Under the pieces are notes generated by a model that ran no database searches, was not told where the DNA came from, and worked only from the letters and a program-made list of their open reading frames with translations. Shown in pieces: positions 29,334 to 37,654 of a stretch of DNA of 64,000 bases. This DNA comes from Sulfitobacter sp. EhC04 (GTDB taxonomy: Bacteria > Pseudomonadota > Alphaproteobacteria > Rhodobacterales > Rhodobacteraceae), in contig NZ_LXYI01000038.1 in the NCBI RefSeq assembly GCF_001650875.1, positions 1-64,000 of the forward strand. The letters run 5' to 3'. Numbering within the stretch: position 1 is the stretch's first letter; every line of letters begins with the position of its first letter. A program made the translations under genes and the position numbers.

Positions 29334-29682
29334 GATCATGAAACATCAGATCGATGCCCTCAATGACCTGCTGGAATCGGAACGCGAGGCCCTGCTGGAG
29401 GGAGATCTGGAGCGGTTGGCAGAGATGCTTGAGCCGAAAGAGACGTTGATCGGCGCGATCAATATGATGCCTGGAGGAGATCTGAAGGTGCTTCGGGCAC
29501 TCGACAACAAGGTAAAGCGAAACCAATTGCTGCTAGGTGGGGCGCTGGACGGAATCCGCGCGGTTGCAGAACGGATGGCACAGCTTCGACAGGTCAGAAG
29601 CAGCCTGGAGACCTATAACGCCGATGGAAAGAAGCGAACCATCGACATGCCGGACAAAACCACCTTGGAACGGCGGGCGTGA
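29323..29682 (+). CDS. FlgN-like flagellar export chaperone (probable)
   Basis: 119 aa, nearly all helical, with heptad-like acidic/leucine segments (LNDLLESEREALLEGDLERLAEML) and a C-terminal KTTLERRA. Size, helical content and position next to the rod-binding gene fit the FlgN/FliT-type chaperones that escort hook-filament junction proteins. Sequence similarity within this group is weak, so the name is tentative. I start at the ATG at 29323, which follows AAGGAG; translation would be coupled to the upstream gene by the 11-base overlap. Confidence 0.6.
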   Translation: MTDEIMKHQIDALNDLLESEREALLEGDLERLAEMLEPKETLIGAINMMPGGDLKVLRALDNKVKRNQLLLGGALDGIRAVAERMAQLRQVRSSLETYNADGKKRTIDMPDKTTLERRA

Positions 29683-29917
29683 GGGTCAAGTCGATCAATC
29701 CCAACTTCGGCAAAATCAGCTAAAAATCGCGATAGTCCCGTGGCTGGCATTCAGCAAACATTAAGCCCCGAGAGGGCATGTAGGCCAAGCACCCGAAATC
29801 GGGTGGCGCATCGTTTGCCAAAGAACGCGTGCACAGGTCAGAACGCCGCCAACCTATCCCCATGGGGGGTGACACTCCACGGACGCAAAGCGTCTTTGAC
29901 TGAAGGAAATAGCTTAT
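29683..29917. other. Gap between flgN-like gene and motB remnant
   Basis: No gene is supported here. On the minus strand an open frame continues from the motB remnant into this stretch, but the residues no longer resemble MotB and stop at 29720. The segment may be a deletion or rearrangement scar; no transposase fragment or target duplication is evident by eye. Confidence 0.5.
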
Positions 29918-30010
29918 AGCGACTTTCCAGGCCCCACCATGGTGCCCGCCGCCGCCGACGACCTTCTTACGTTTGATGATGATTGGCCGCGCATTTGCCT
30001 GCGCACTCAT
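29918..30010 (-). pseudogene. motB: 5' remnant of motB (flagellar motor stator)
   Basis: The first 31 codons read like the N-terminus of alphaproteobacterial MotB: IIIKRKKVVGGGGHHGGAWKV, which normally continues YADFVTAMMAFF into the membrane helix. Here the similarity stops abruptly after Trp-Lys-Val-Ala and the frame runs into unrelated residues. A GAGGTGGAG ribosome-binding site is intact before the ATG. MotB with MotA forms the proton-driven stator; this fragment lacks the membrane helix and peptidoglycan-binding domain and cannot work. The missing part is not elsewhere in the window. Confidence 0.75.
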
Positions 30011-30116
30011 CTCCACCACCTCTTTTTCACCCGAGACCATGAATAGGGGATGAGGTTTACTGCCCGCTTAACAGGTCAATTTGTCGGGAAATTAGGGGCC
30101 GCAATGGATCGGCAGA

Positions 30117-31007
30117 TTAGGGCAGGCGCCGCCGTGCCGCCAGGCGAAGCTGTTTCTGCCGCTCGCGGAACCGTGCCTTGTCGGCCTCTGTGGTTTGGTC
30201 AAAACAATGATGACAGCTTACGCCTTCTTCGTATTCGGGCCGGGTGCGGTCCTGAGGCAGGATCGGTTGCCGACAGCCATGGCACAGCAGATGCGGTCCC
30301 TTGCGCAGCCCGTGACCCACGCTGACCCGCGCATCGAAGACAAAGCAGTCGCCCTGCCAGGTACTGTCCTGCGCAGGCACGTCTTCAAGGTATTTCAGGA
30401 TGCCACCCTTGAGGTGAAAGACCTCTTCAACCCCTTGTCCCAGCAGATAGTTGGTCGATTTCTCGCATCGGATGCCACCGGTACAGAACATCGCGATCTT
30501 CTTGTTGTGGAACCGTTCCTTGTTGGCCTCCCACCAGGCGGGAAATTCGCCAAAGCTGGCGGTCTCGGGGTCAATTGCCCCATCGAATGTGCCGATGGCG
30601 ACCTCGTAGTCGTTCCTAGTGTCGATCACCGCCACCTCCGGATCGCGGATCAGGTCGTTCCAGTCCTTAGGTTCGACGTAATGTCCGACCCGCGCCTGTG
30701 GGTCCACATCCGGCTGACCCATGGTCACAATCTCGCGCTTGATGCGCACTTTCATCCGGGGGAAGGGCGGCGTTTCGGATTGCGCCTCCTTCCACTCCAG
30801 CCCGTCGCAACCCGGCAGCGCGCGCAGATGGGTGATCACCGCGTCGATGCCCGCGCGCGGTCCCGCAATGGTGCCATTCACGCCCTCAGGTGCCAGCAGC
30901 AGCGTGCCCTTGACCCCCTGCGCGACACATAACTCCAGCAGCGCGGGCTTCAGCGCTGCGGGCTCTTCGAACCGGGTAAAGTGGTAAAGGGCGGCGATCG
31001 TATGCAT
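30117..31007 (-). CDS. trhO: tRNA uridine(34) hydroxylase TrhO (rhodanese-like, YceA/UPF0176)
   Basis: Oxygen-dependent enzyme that makes 5-hydroxyuridine at wobble U34 of certain tRNAs. 296 aa: an N-terminal acylphosphatase-like domain (about 1-95), a central rhodanese domain (about 115-215) with the loop CTGGIRCEKS carrying the active Cys, and a C-terminal Cys-rich region (CHGCRQPI, CHHCFD) that could bind zinc. The ATG at 31007 fits the family start MHTIAALYHF. It is divergent from pncA, about 90 bp apart. Confidence 0.92.
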   Translation of the reverse strand: MHTIAALYHFTRFEEPAALKPALLELCVAQGVKGTLLLAPEGVNGTIAGPRAGIDAVITHLRALPGCDGLEWKEAQSETPPFPRMKVRIKREIVTMGQPDVDPQARVGHYVEPKDWNDLIRDPEVAVIDTRNDYEVAIGTFDGAIDPETASFGEFPAWWEANKERFHNKKIAMFCTGGIRCEKSTNYLLGQGVEEVFHLKGGILKYLEDVPAQDSTWQGDCFVFDARVSVGHGLRKGPHLLCHGCRQPILPQDRTRPEYEEGVSCHHCFDQTTEADKARFRERQKQLRLAARRRLP

Positions 31008-31096
31008 GGAGGCGGAAATAGGCCCTTGGGGGGCTGTTGTGCAAGGGGGTGCTGAGGTAAAAGCCCCGGTATCCAACCAGAAAGGGAGTGACCCCG

Positions 31097-31690
31097 ATGC
31101 AGGCCCTGATCGTGATCGACGTACAAAAGGATTTTTGCCCAGGCGGCGCGCTAGAGGTGCCCGAAGGGGATCTGATCGTGTCGGGCATTACCGATCTGAT
31201 GGCAGATTTCGATGCGGTTGTTCTGACCCAGGATTGGCACCCTGCGGGGCATTCGTCCTTTGCCAGCGCGCATGAAGGGCGCGCGCCCTACGACATGATG
31301 GAAATGCCCTATGGCCCGCAGGTCCTTTGGCCCGACCACTGCATTCAGGGCAGCCTGGGCGCGCAGTTTCACGAAGGGCTTGCACAGGACCGCGCAGACC
31401 TGATCATCCGCAAGGGCTATGACGCGGCAATCGACAGCTATTCCGCATTTTTCGAGAATGACCACAGCACTCCCACGGGATTGGAAGGCTATCTGCGCAC
31501 ACGCGGTATCGACAGGCTGACCATGGTGGGGCTGGCGCTGGATTTCTGCGTCAACTTTTCGGCTGTTGACGCGGCAAAGCTGGGTTTTGCAGTGACAGTG
31601 CGGCAGGACCTGTGCCGCGCGATTGATCTGGACGGATCACTGGATGCGGCCCGTGCAGGCATGGCTGCCAGCGGCGTCATGTTGGCCTGA
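31097..31690 (+). CDS. pncA: Nicotinamidase
   Basis: Isochorismatase-fold hydrolase that deamidates nicotinamide to nicotinate for NAD salvage. 197 aa with VIDVQKDFCPGG (catalytic Asp), TQDWHPAGHSSFA (metal-binding His), the Lys in IRKGYD, and GLALDFCVNF with the nucleophilic Cys. I chose the ATG at 31097 over a GTG at 31088 because the former has AAAGGGA at proper spacing and the usual MQALIVIDV start. pncB, the next salvage enzyme, lies 1.5 kb downstream. Confidence 0.95.
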   Translation: MQALIVIDVQKDFCPGGALEVPEGDLIVSGITDLMADFDAVVLTQDWHPAGHSSFASAHEGRAPYDMMEMPYGPQVLWPDHCIQGSLGAQFHEGLAQDRADLIIRKGYDAAIDSYSAFFENDHSTPTGLEGYLRTRGIDRLTMVGLALDFCVNFSAVDAAKLGFAVTVRQDLCRAIDLDGSLDAARAGMAASGVMLA

Positions 31691-31703
31691 TACGGCAGGC
31701 GCC

Positions 31704-32351
31704 CTAGTTCAACGGGCTTTCTGTCTGAGCCAGATCAAGCAGGCCCAGCGCTTCCAATCCACCCAGTGTCGAATCGACCGCCACAGTGGCCAGGACAATG
31801 CCCATGACCCGGCTGATCACGCTTGACCCTGTGGTGCCGATCAGGCGGCCGATCCTGGACGCCAGCAGCAAAAGCACCAGCGTCAGCAGCAACACCAACA
31901 CAAGCAGCCCGCCGGTGACCACCTGATCGACCACCGGATTGGTGTGGTTGTCGGTAAGGATGACAATCGCCAGCATGGCACCGGGCGAGGCGATTGAAGG
32001 CATCGCCAGGGGAAAGACCGCACCAGCCAGATGGTCACGTTCGGCGCTGGCGACTTCCTTTTCCGGTTTGCTGTCGCCAAAGATCATGGTCAGGGCGAAC
32101 AGGAACAGGATGATCCCGCCCGCGACCTGGAATGACCCCAGCCGCAGCCCCAGTGATTCCAGCAGGAATTGGCCGCCAATGAGAAAGGCCAGCAGAACGG
32201 CCCCCGCGACAAGCACCGCCCGCAATGCGAAACTGCGGTGCAATTGCTTTGGCACATGGGCCGTCGCGTACAGGAATATCGGAATGCTTCCGATGGGGTC
32301 GATGACCACCACCAAAGTAATGAATTCACGGATCAGGTTCTGCCAGTCCAT
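31704..32351 (-). CDS. MarC family integral membrane protein
   Basis: 215 aa with about six hydrophobic segments spanning nearly the whole length. The start FITLVVVIDPIGSIPIFLYAT and the internal FPLAMPSIASPGAMLA match the MarC/UPF0056 family, whose transport role is undefined; it was once wrongly linked with multiple antibiotic resistance. It converges on pncA with 13 bases between stop codons. Confidence 0.88.
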   Translation of the reverse strand: MDWQNLIREFITLVVVIDPIGSIPIFLYATAHVPKQLHRSFALRAVLVAGAVLLAFLIGGQFLLESLGLRLGSFQVAGGIILFLFALTMIFGDSKPEKEVASAERDHLAGAVFPLAMPSIASPGAMLAIVILTDNHTNPVVDQVVTGGLLVLVLLLTLVLLLLASRIGRLIGTTGSSVISRVMGIVLATVAVDSTLGGLEALGLLDLAQTESPLN

Positions 32352-32443
32352 CGGGCGGCTGTCTTTCGGGGCTGAAATATTGGGCGCTAACCTGCTTTAC
32401 CGGGATTGACCGGCAGGTGAAACGCCAAAGCGGGCCGTTTTGG

Positions 32444-33115
32444 CTAAAGGCCTTCGAAGATCGGCTTGCCGTTGGCAAAAATGCCCCGGACAAGGCGCAA
32501 CTTTCCTGCAATCTGAGCCCGATCCCTGAACTGGTCGTTGGACACCACCGGCATGTTGTTCTCCTTGGCGTATTGCAGCAGGAATGCGTCAGCTTCTGTC
32601 CCTGCGGGACAGACCATCACCCGGTTCTGCGGCAGGCCAAGTGCCTTGGCAAAATCCTTTTCCGTCAGGCTCTTGTCCTTCAGGTGGTGGCGCGATGAGG
32701 CATCCAGAAAGACCACCGGCGCAAATTTCCGTTTCACCAAGGCGTAGACGACCAGCCGCAGGCTGGCCAGTTCCGCGTCCTCGCCATCCCAATACAGGAC
32801 ATTGGTGCCGTCTATGGCGATATCCTGCCGGTCCTTGGCGGCGATTTGTTCCCTGGGCGGCGCAACCGGCGCGGGCGCGCGGCCCAACCGCGACAGGACA
32901 ATGGCACCCAACACCAGCAGGGCGGCACCGCCCCAGCCAAGGGCATTTGACGCAACAAATGGATAGGAGAGCGACAATAGCCCCGCCAGCGCGGCTGTGC
33001 CCAGCAACGTCAGCCAAAGCGCTGCGGCCAGCAAGCGGACATAGCCAAAAGCGGCCAGCGCCAGAACAACGGGGGTCAGGATCTGCAACGGTGTGAGGTT
33101 TGCAAGCACATCCAT
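32444..33115 (-). CDS. Membrane-anchored NYN/Zc3h12a-like ribonuclease domain protein
   Basis: 223 aa. The first about 75 residues form two to three hydrophobic segments (an anchor), then a short Pro/Ala linker. Residues about 98-215 look like the PIN-related NYN domain of Zc3h12a (Regnase) type: IDGTNVLYWD (D102, N105), VVFLDAS (D138), GTEADAFLLQYAKE (D176) and VVSNDQFRDR (D194) supply the acidic metal site. A metal-dependent RNase at the inner membrane is the likely role, with target RNA unknown. No neighbour explains it; pncB is divergent across 78 bp. Confidence 0.75.
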   Translation of the reverse strand: MDVLANLTPLQILTPVVLALAAFGYVRLLAAALWLTLLGTAALAGLLSLSYPFVASNALGWGGAALLVLGAIVLSRLGRAPAPVAPPREQIAAKDRQDIAIDGTNVLYWDGEDAELASLRLVVYALVKRKFAPVVFLDASSRHHLKDKSLTEKDFAKALGLPQNRVMVCPAGTEADAFLLQYAKENNMPVVSNDQFRDRAQIAGKLRLVRGIFANGKPIFEGL

Positions 33116-33193
33116 GGTTCAAACCTTACCTTTGTCCTTGCCCCCGTTGTGCAGTCTTTGCCACAAGGGTGCGGTAATTCTGAGGAATAACTG

Positions 33194-34486
33194 ATGGTCG
33201 ATATCGCAACCCGCGTCTGGAATCACAAGTGGAAGATCGACCCGATCGTTCGCTCCCTGATCGACATGGATTTTTACAAGCTGTTGATGTGTCAGTCCAT
33301 TTTCCGCAACAAGCCGGACACGCAGGTCACCTTTTCCCTGATCAACCGCTCAGATCATGTGCCTCTGGCCAAGCTGATCGACGAGGGTGAGCTGCGCGAG
33401 CAGTTGGACCACATCCGGTCTCTCAGCCTCAGCCGCGGGGAAAGCACCTGGCTGCGCGGCAATACCTTTTACGGCAAGCGCCAGATGTTCCGGCCCGATT
33501 TCATGGAGTGGTTCGAGGGGCTGCGCCTGCCGCCCTACCACCTTGAGCGGCGTGGCGACCAATATGAGCTGACTTTCGAAGGCAAATGGCATGAGGTCAT
33601 GCTGTGGGAAATTCCCGCGCTGGCGGTGCTGATGGAACTGCGGGGCCGCGCGGTGCTGGACACGATGGGCCGATTTGAGCTGCAGGTGCTTTATGCCCGC
33701 GCGATGACCCGCGTCTGGGAAAAGATCGCCGACCTGCGCGAGATCCCGGACCTGTCCGTGGCCGACTTTGGCACCCGCAGGCGGCACAGCTACCTGTGGC
33801 AGGACTGGTGCGTTCAGGCCATGCAGGAAGGGCTGGGAAAAGCCTTTACCGGGACCTCGAACTGCAAGATCGCGATGAGCCGGGAACTGGAGGCGATCGG
33901 GACAAATGCGCATGAATTGCCAATGGTTTACGCCGCATTGGCCGAGGATGACACGGCGCTGGCGCAGGCCCCCTACGAGGTGCTGTCAGACTGGCATGAC
34001 GAACATGAGGGTAACCTTCGGATCATCCTGCCGGACACCTATGGCAGCAAGGGTTTTCTCGACAATGCGCCGGACTGGCTTGCCGGTTGGACCGGCATCC
34101 GCGTGGACAGCGGCGATCCGGTCAAGGCCGCGCAGATTGCCATCGACTGGTGGAAATCGCGGGGCGAGGATCCGACCCAGAAGAGGGTGATCTTCAGCGA
34201 CGGTCTGGATGTGGACAAGATACGGGAACTGCATGGTAAATTCGCCGGAAAGGTCAATGTCTCCTTCGGCTGGGGCACGTTGTTGACCAATGATTTCAGG
34301 GGCTTGGTCGAGGATGATGCCCTGGCCCCGTTCTCACTGGTATGCAAGGCGGTCGCGGCGAACGGCAGGCCCACGGTGAAGCTGTCGGACAATCCGAACA
34401 AGGCGATGGGTCCTGCCGACGAGATCGAGCGTTACAAGCGGGTCTTCGGGGTTGGGGCCCAGGACCGCCAGGAGGTTGTTGTCTAG
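33194..34486 (+). CDS. pncB: Nicotinate phosphoribosyltransferase
   Basis: Joins nicotinate and PRPP to nicotinate mononucleotide, with ATP hydrolysis, for NAD salvage. 430 aa. Family marks visible are DMDFYKLLMCQ near the N-terminus, FGTRRRHSYLWQ with the phosphorylated His, the GTSNCKIA segment, and IRVDSGDP and FSDGLDVDKI in the C-terminal barrel. It works after nicotinamidase, whose gene is 1.5 kb upstream on the same strand, separated by two minus-strand genes. Monocistronic. Confidence 0.95.
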   Translation: MVDIATRVWNHKWKIDPIVRSLIDMDFYKLLMCQSIFRNKPDTQVTFSLINRSDHVPLAKLIDEGELREQLDHIRSLSLSRGESTWLRGNTFYGKRQMFRPDFMEWFEGLRLPPYHLERRGDQYELTFEGKWHEVMLWEIPALAVLMELRGRAVLDTMGRFELQVLYARAMTRVWEKIADLREIPDLSVADFGTRRRHSYLWQDWCVQAMQEGLGKAFTGTSNCKIAMSRELEAIGTNAHELPMVYAALAEDDTALAQAPYEVLSDWHDEHEGNLRIILPDTYGSKGFLDNAPDWLAGWTGIRVDSGDPVKAAQIAIDWWKSRGEDPTQKRVIFSDGLDVDKIRELHGKFAGKVNVSFGWGTLLTNDFRGLVEDDALAPFSLVCKAVAANGRPTVKLSDNPNKAMGPADEIERYKRVFGVGAQDRQEVVV

Positions 34487-34580
34487 GACCTCGTGCGCGC
34501 AACACCTGCGCCTTGCTGGTGGCGGAAATCGGCGAATCATTGGTTAATGGCTCTTTTCCAAGGGTTTCGCCGGTATGATT

Positions 34581-34611
34581 CCCGTACACGGCCCGTACAC
34601 AACCTGTGCAC
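34581..34611. repeat. Three tandem 9-bp direct repeats at 11-bp spacing
   Basis: CCCGTACAC at 34581 and 34592, then CCTGTGCAC at 34603, spaced by 11 bp each, so one turn of DNA apart. They lie in the 211-bp gap between the ends of two convergent genes, where no promoter is expected. A cooperative protein-binding site is possible; chance cannot be ruled out. Confidence 0.45.
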
Positions 34612-34697
34612 CGTTTTACGGGCCGGAGGCCGGTTAACGGGGCGTGCGGCGGGATGTGTTAACAGCCCATGAAAATTTTGCGGGGGATCATCCCCAT

Positions 34698-35603
34698 TTA
34701 CTTTGGCGTGGTCACGTCCCGACGTGCCGCATTCATCTGCCGTTCCCGCCAGATAATCAGCAGTCCGCCACCTGCCAGCAGCAGCGCGCCGGGGAACAGC
34801 TCTGCCCACGGCGCTTCGCCGTAGAACAGCCAGCCCAGGACAAAGGCCAGCGGGATGCCGAAATAGCTGAACGGAGCAAGGTTGCTCTGTTCGGTCATGC
34901 GGTAGGCCGTGACCAGCACCAGCACCGCGAATCCGCCCAGCCCGCCCATTGCCACAATCCACAGCAGATCCGTGCTGTCGTGCATGGGCGTGAAGCCGCC
35001 CGTGGCCAGCGTCAGCGCCAGCGCGCCCAGGGTCGCAACGCCGGTGGAGTAGAGGTTGATCAGGGCTGTTGGCGGGCCGTCGTCCATCATGCGGGCGGTG
35101 ACGGCGGTCAGCGCATAGCACAGCGCCGCGCCCAGCGGCAAAAGTGCGGCCAGAGAAAAGCTGTCGCGGCCCGGCCCCACAATCATCACCACCCCGGCAA
35201 AGCCGACCAGCACCGCAGCCCAACGGACCAGCCCGACCTTTTCGCCCAGCAGGGGCACGGCAAGGGCGGTGACAAAGACCGCGTTGGAATAGGAAATGGT
35301 GGAGGCGGTGGCAAAGGTGAGGATGCCCAGCGACAGGTAAAAGAAATACTGCGCAAAGGTCAGGATCAGCCCGCGGAGCAGGGCCAGTTTCCATTGCCGC
35401 ATGCGCAGGCTGCGCCCCTTGGCGTGCCAGTCGCGGGAGGTCCACAGGACTAGAAGGGCAGGTATCAGCCCCACCAGGTTGCGGTAAGCCGAAAGTTCGG
35501 CGGCCCCGTAGGTGCCAGAGAGATATTTGATGATCAGCCCCATGCCATCGAACAGCAGAAGCGCAAACAGCGAGTAGAGAATCGCGAGGGTGGTTCTGCT
35601 CAC
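34698..35603 (-). CDS. EamA/DMT-family transporter
   Basis: Inner-membrane carrier of 301 aa with ten predicted helices in two EamA repeats (about 5-135 and 145-285). It probably exports a metabolite or amino acid; substrate unknown. It begins at a GTG at 35603 with AGGAG about 8 bases before, since no ATG occurs before the first helix. The open frame continues to 36182 through the riboswitch region, which is not coding. Divergent from the cobalamin locus. Confidence 0.85.
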   Translation of the reverse strand: MSRTTLAILYSLFALLLFDGMGLIIKYLSGTYGAAELSAYRNLVGLIPALLVLWTSRDWHAKGRSLRMRQWKLALLRGLILTFAQYFFYLSLGILTFATASTISYSNAVFVTALAVPLLGEKVGLVRWAAVLVGFAGVVMIVGPGRDSFSLAALLPLGAALCYALTAVTARMMDDGPPTALINLYSTGVATLGALALTLATGGFTPMHDSTDLLWIVAMGGLGGFAVLVLVTAYRMTEQSNLAPFSYFGIPLAFVLGWLFYGEAPWAELFPGALLLAGGGLLIIWRERQMNAARRDVTTPK

Positions 35604-35860
35604 GCGGGGAAGGCTCCTGTCGGGCGGGGAGGGGTGTCTGTCTGTTATGGGCCGGGCGGCAGAGCAGGACCAGAGGGAATTTGACTGTCCAGGATCGGGC
35701 GGCGGTGGGCCAACACCCGAAGCGCCGACCGTTTGATTGAAAGCCTGATACCGATATTTCCGATCTGCGCGCGACTCTGTGGCAGGCATGCGCATATGGC
35801 GCACGAGTTGTCGTGAATGAGTCTTGCCTTGGCCTGGGCGAAGTGCAACATTAGGCCTGC

Positions 35861-36046
35861 TTGGTGTTCCCGCAAGCGCCCCTTGGGGCGTGGAACCGAA
35901 CAGGGAATTCCGTAAGGGCCGCATGGCCTGAAGCGGAAGCCGCCCCCGCGACTGTAAGCGGAGAGTCTGCGCCCAACATGCCACTCGACCAACCGGTCGG
36001 GGAAGGCGGGCAAAGACATCGACCCGTGAGCCAGGAGACCTGCCAG
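35861..36046 (+). promoter_or_regulatory. Cobalamin (B12) riboswitch
   Basis: Adenosylcobalamin-responsive leader. In order: GGTGTTCCCG, GGGAATTCCGT, the GAAGCGGAAGCCGCCCCCGCGACTGTAAGCGG core, and the B12 box GAGCCAGGAGACCTGCC (36028-36044). It lies 50 bases before the cbtB start, so it should shut off cobalt import and probably the whole cob operon when the coenzyme is abundant. The 257 bp upstream (35604-35860) contain no gene I can support and should hold the promoter. Confidence 0.95.
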
Positions 36047-36096
36047 GCATGAGAAACTTGAAACAGGTCGTCGGGTGTGACGGCAAGGAGATGACA

Positions 36097-36264
36097 ATGA
36101 CTACAATGACTGCCAAGTCGCTGACCGCCAGCCGCTTTGTTCCCGCGATATTTGCCGCCGTGCTGGGCATTGCCCTGATCACGCTGACCGGGCACGTTCA
36201 GGCCGCCGCGCTGCATGATGCCGCGCATGATGTGCGCCATGCGACAGGTTTCCCCTGCCACTGA
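36097..36264 (+). CDS. cbtB: Cobalt transporter subunit CbtB
   Basis: 55-aa single-span membrane protein: hydrophobic helix ASRFVPAIFAAVLGIALITLTG followed by a short C-terminal tail with HDAAHDVRHATGFPCH, the histidine-rich end typical of CbtB. It is the small subunit of the CbtAB cobalt importer found under B12 riboswitches. AAGGAG lies 6 bases before the ATG at 36097; in-frame ATGs at 36091 and 36106 are alternatives. Confidence 0.9.
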   Translation: MTTMTAKSLTASRFVPAIFAAVLGIALITLTGHVQAAALHDAAHDVRHATGFPCH

Positions 36265-36456
36265 CCTGTACGGGCCCTCGGGATCAGGTCTGAGCCGCGT
36301 CAAAGCAAGCGGCGACCCGGTTTCTTTGGTGAACAGCGCAGCGCATTCCGGTCCGAGACCTTTATCAGCTTGAGGCGCTGCCGATTTTCGGCGGCGTGTT
36401 TGTGTTGATAGGGTATCGGCACCGCCGCGTTGCCATGAAAACAAGAGGATTTTGTC

Positions 36457-37149
36457 ATGACGTCACGGTTTTTGGTTTCTGCCCTTTTTGCCGGGGCATT
36501 GGCGGGGGTGATCATCGGCCTGCTGCAATTGGTATTTGTGCAACCTGTTCTGCTGCATGCGGAGCTTTATGAAAGCGGGGAACTGGTGCATTTCGGCGCA
36601 GAGGCCGTCAGCGCCCATCCCGTCCTGCCCGGATTCGACCTGATGCGCGACGGTTTGAGCGTGATTTTCACCATGCTGACCTATACCGGCTATGCGCTGA
36701 TCATGGTTGCCGCCATGAGCTTTGGCGAAGATCGCGGTGCGCGGATTGACGGGCGCTGGGGCATCCTGTGGGGTGTGGCCGGTTTTGTGGCCTTTCATCT
36801 GGCCCCCGGATTCACCCTTGCGCCGGAAGTGCCCGGTGTTGCTGCCGCCGATGTGGCCCTGCGGCAGGTCTGGTGGTTCGCGACCGTGATCGCGGCCTGT
36901 GTGGCGCTCTGGTTGCTGGCATTTGGCCACAACTGGGCGGCCTGGGGCGCGGCGGCGCTTTTGCTGGCTGCACCGCATCTGATCGGCGCACCGGAGCCCG
37001 AGAGCTTTACCGGCCCCGTCCCGACCGAGATCGGCGCGCTTTTCGCGGCCCGTGCGCTGGGCGTCGGGCTGGTTGCCTGGGTGCTGCTGGGGTCCTTTGC
37101 GGGCTATTTCTGGCAACGCGAAGGGGAGCACGCCGCGCAGGCGGTGTGA
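36457..37149 (+). CDS. cbtA: Cobalt transporter subunit CbtA
   Basis: 230-aa inner-membrane protein with about five to six helices; first helix FLVSALFAGALAGVIIGLLQL, and FHLAPGFTLAPEVPG in a loop, both typical of CbtA. With CbtB it is predicted to import cobalt for B12 synthesis. It starts 192 bp after cbtB; that gap carries no supported gene. The next gene begins 7 bases after its stop. Confidence 0.92.
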   Translation: MTSRFLVSALFAGALAGVIIGLLQLVFVQPVLLHAELYESGELVHFGAEAVSAHPVLPGFDLMRDGLSVIFTMLTYTGYALIMVAAMSFGEDRGARIDGRWGILWGVAGFVAFHLAPGFTLAPEVPGVAAADVALRQVWWFATVIAACVALWLLAFGHNWAAWGAAALLLAAPHLIGAPEPESFTGPVPTEIGALFAARALGVGLVAWVLLGSFAGYFWQREGEHAAQAV

Positions 37150-37156
37150 GGCTGTG

Positions 37157-37654
37157 ATGAGCAGAACGCTTGCGCTTTTCGTCATTGGCCTGATCTTCGG
37201 CGGCGGCCTCGGCTTTGCCTTTGCGGCGGGCAACGGGATCACCTTTGACGGGCATGATCACGGGGATGCGGCCCAACATGGCGGTATGGATCACGGCGGG
37301 ACGGATCATGCGATGATGCACGACACGCCCATTGACGTGTCGGCGGATGCCGCGCCCGATGTGCAGATCATGGTCAGCCCGGACCCGATGGCGGGCTATA
37401 ACCTGCATGTCATGGTTGAGAACTTCGCGTTTTCGCCGCAGAACGCCAGCCTGCCCCATCAGCCGGGGCAGGGCCACGCCCATGTCTATGCAAACGGGGT
37501 CAAGCTGGCCCGGATCTATGGCCCCTGGATGCATCTGGACGGGTTGCCCAAGGGCGAGGTCGAGATCGAAGTGACCCTGAACAGCAACGATCACCACCCG
37601 CTGGAAGTGGATGGCGCGCCGGTAACAGCCAGGGCCGTGGTGGAGGTGGAATGA
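37157..37654 (+). CDS. Histidine-rich exported protein of the cob locus
   Basis: 165 aa. An N-terminal hydrophobic segment (ALFVIGLIFGGGLGFAFAAG) could be a signal peptide or anchor. Next comes a His/Asp/Met-rich stretch (residues about 28-55, with DGHDHGDAAQHGGMDHGG) that looks like a metal-binding site, then a beta domain of about 100 residues ending in the NDHHPLEVDG segment. No named family recognised. Placement after cbtA and 4-base overlap with the DUF1636 gene suggest cobalt capture or buffering in the periplasm. That is inference. Confidence 0.75.
   Translation: MSRTLALFVIGLIFGGGLGFAFAAGNGITFDGHDHGDAAQHGGMDHGGTDHAMMHDTPIDVSADAAPDVQIMVSPDPMAGYNLHVMVENFAFSPQNASLPHQPGQGHAHVYANGVKLARIYGPWMHLDGLPKGEVEIEVTLNSNDHHPLEVDGAPVTARAVVEVE

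Noticed and set aside
29720..29917. Continuation of the motB open frame
   Set aside because: Residues after the break have no MotB character and no start of their own; treated as scar, not gene.
35604..36182. N-terminal extension of the EamA frame through the riboswitch
   Set aside because: Overlaps the cobalamin riboswitch on the opposite strand, no membrane segment, no ribosome-binding site; the GTG at 35603 fits the family.
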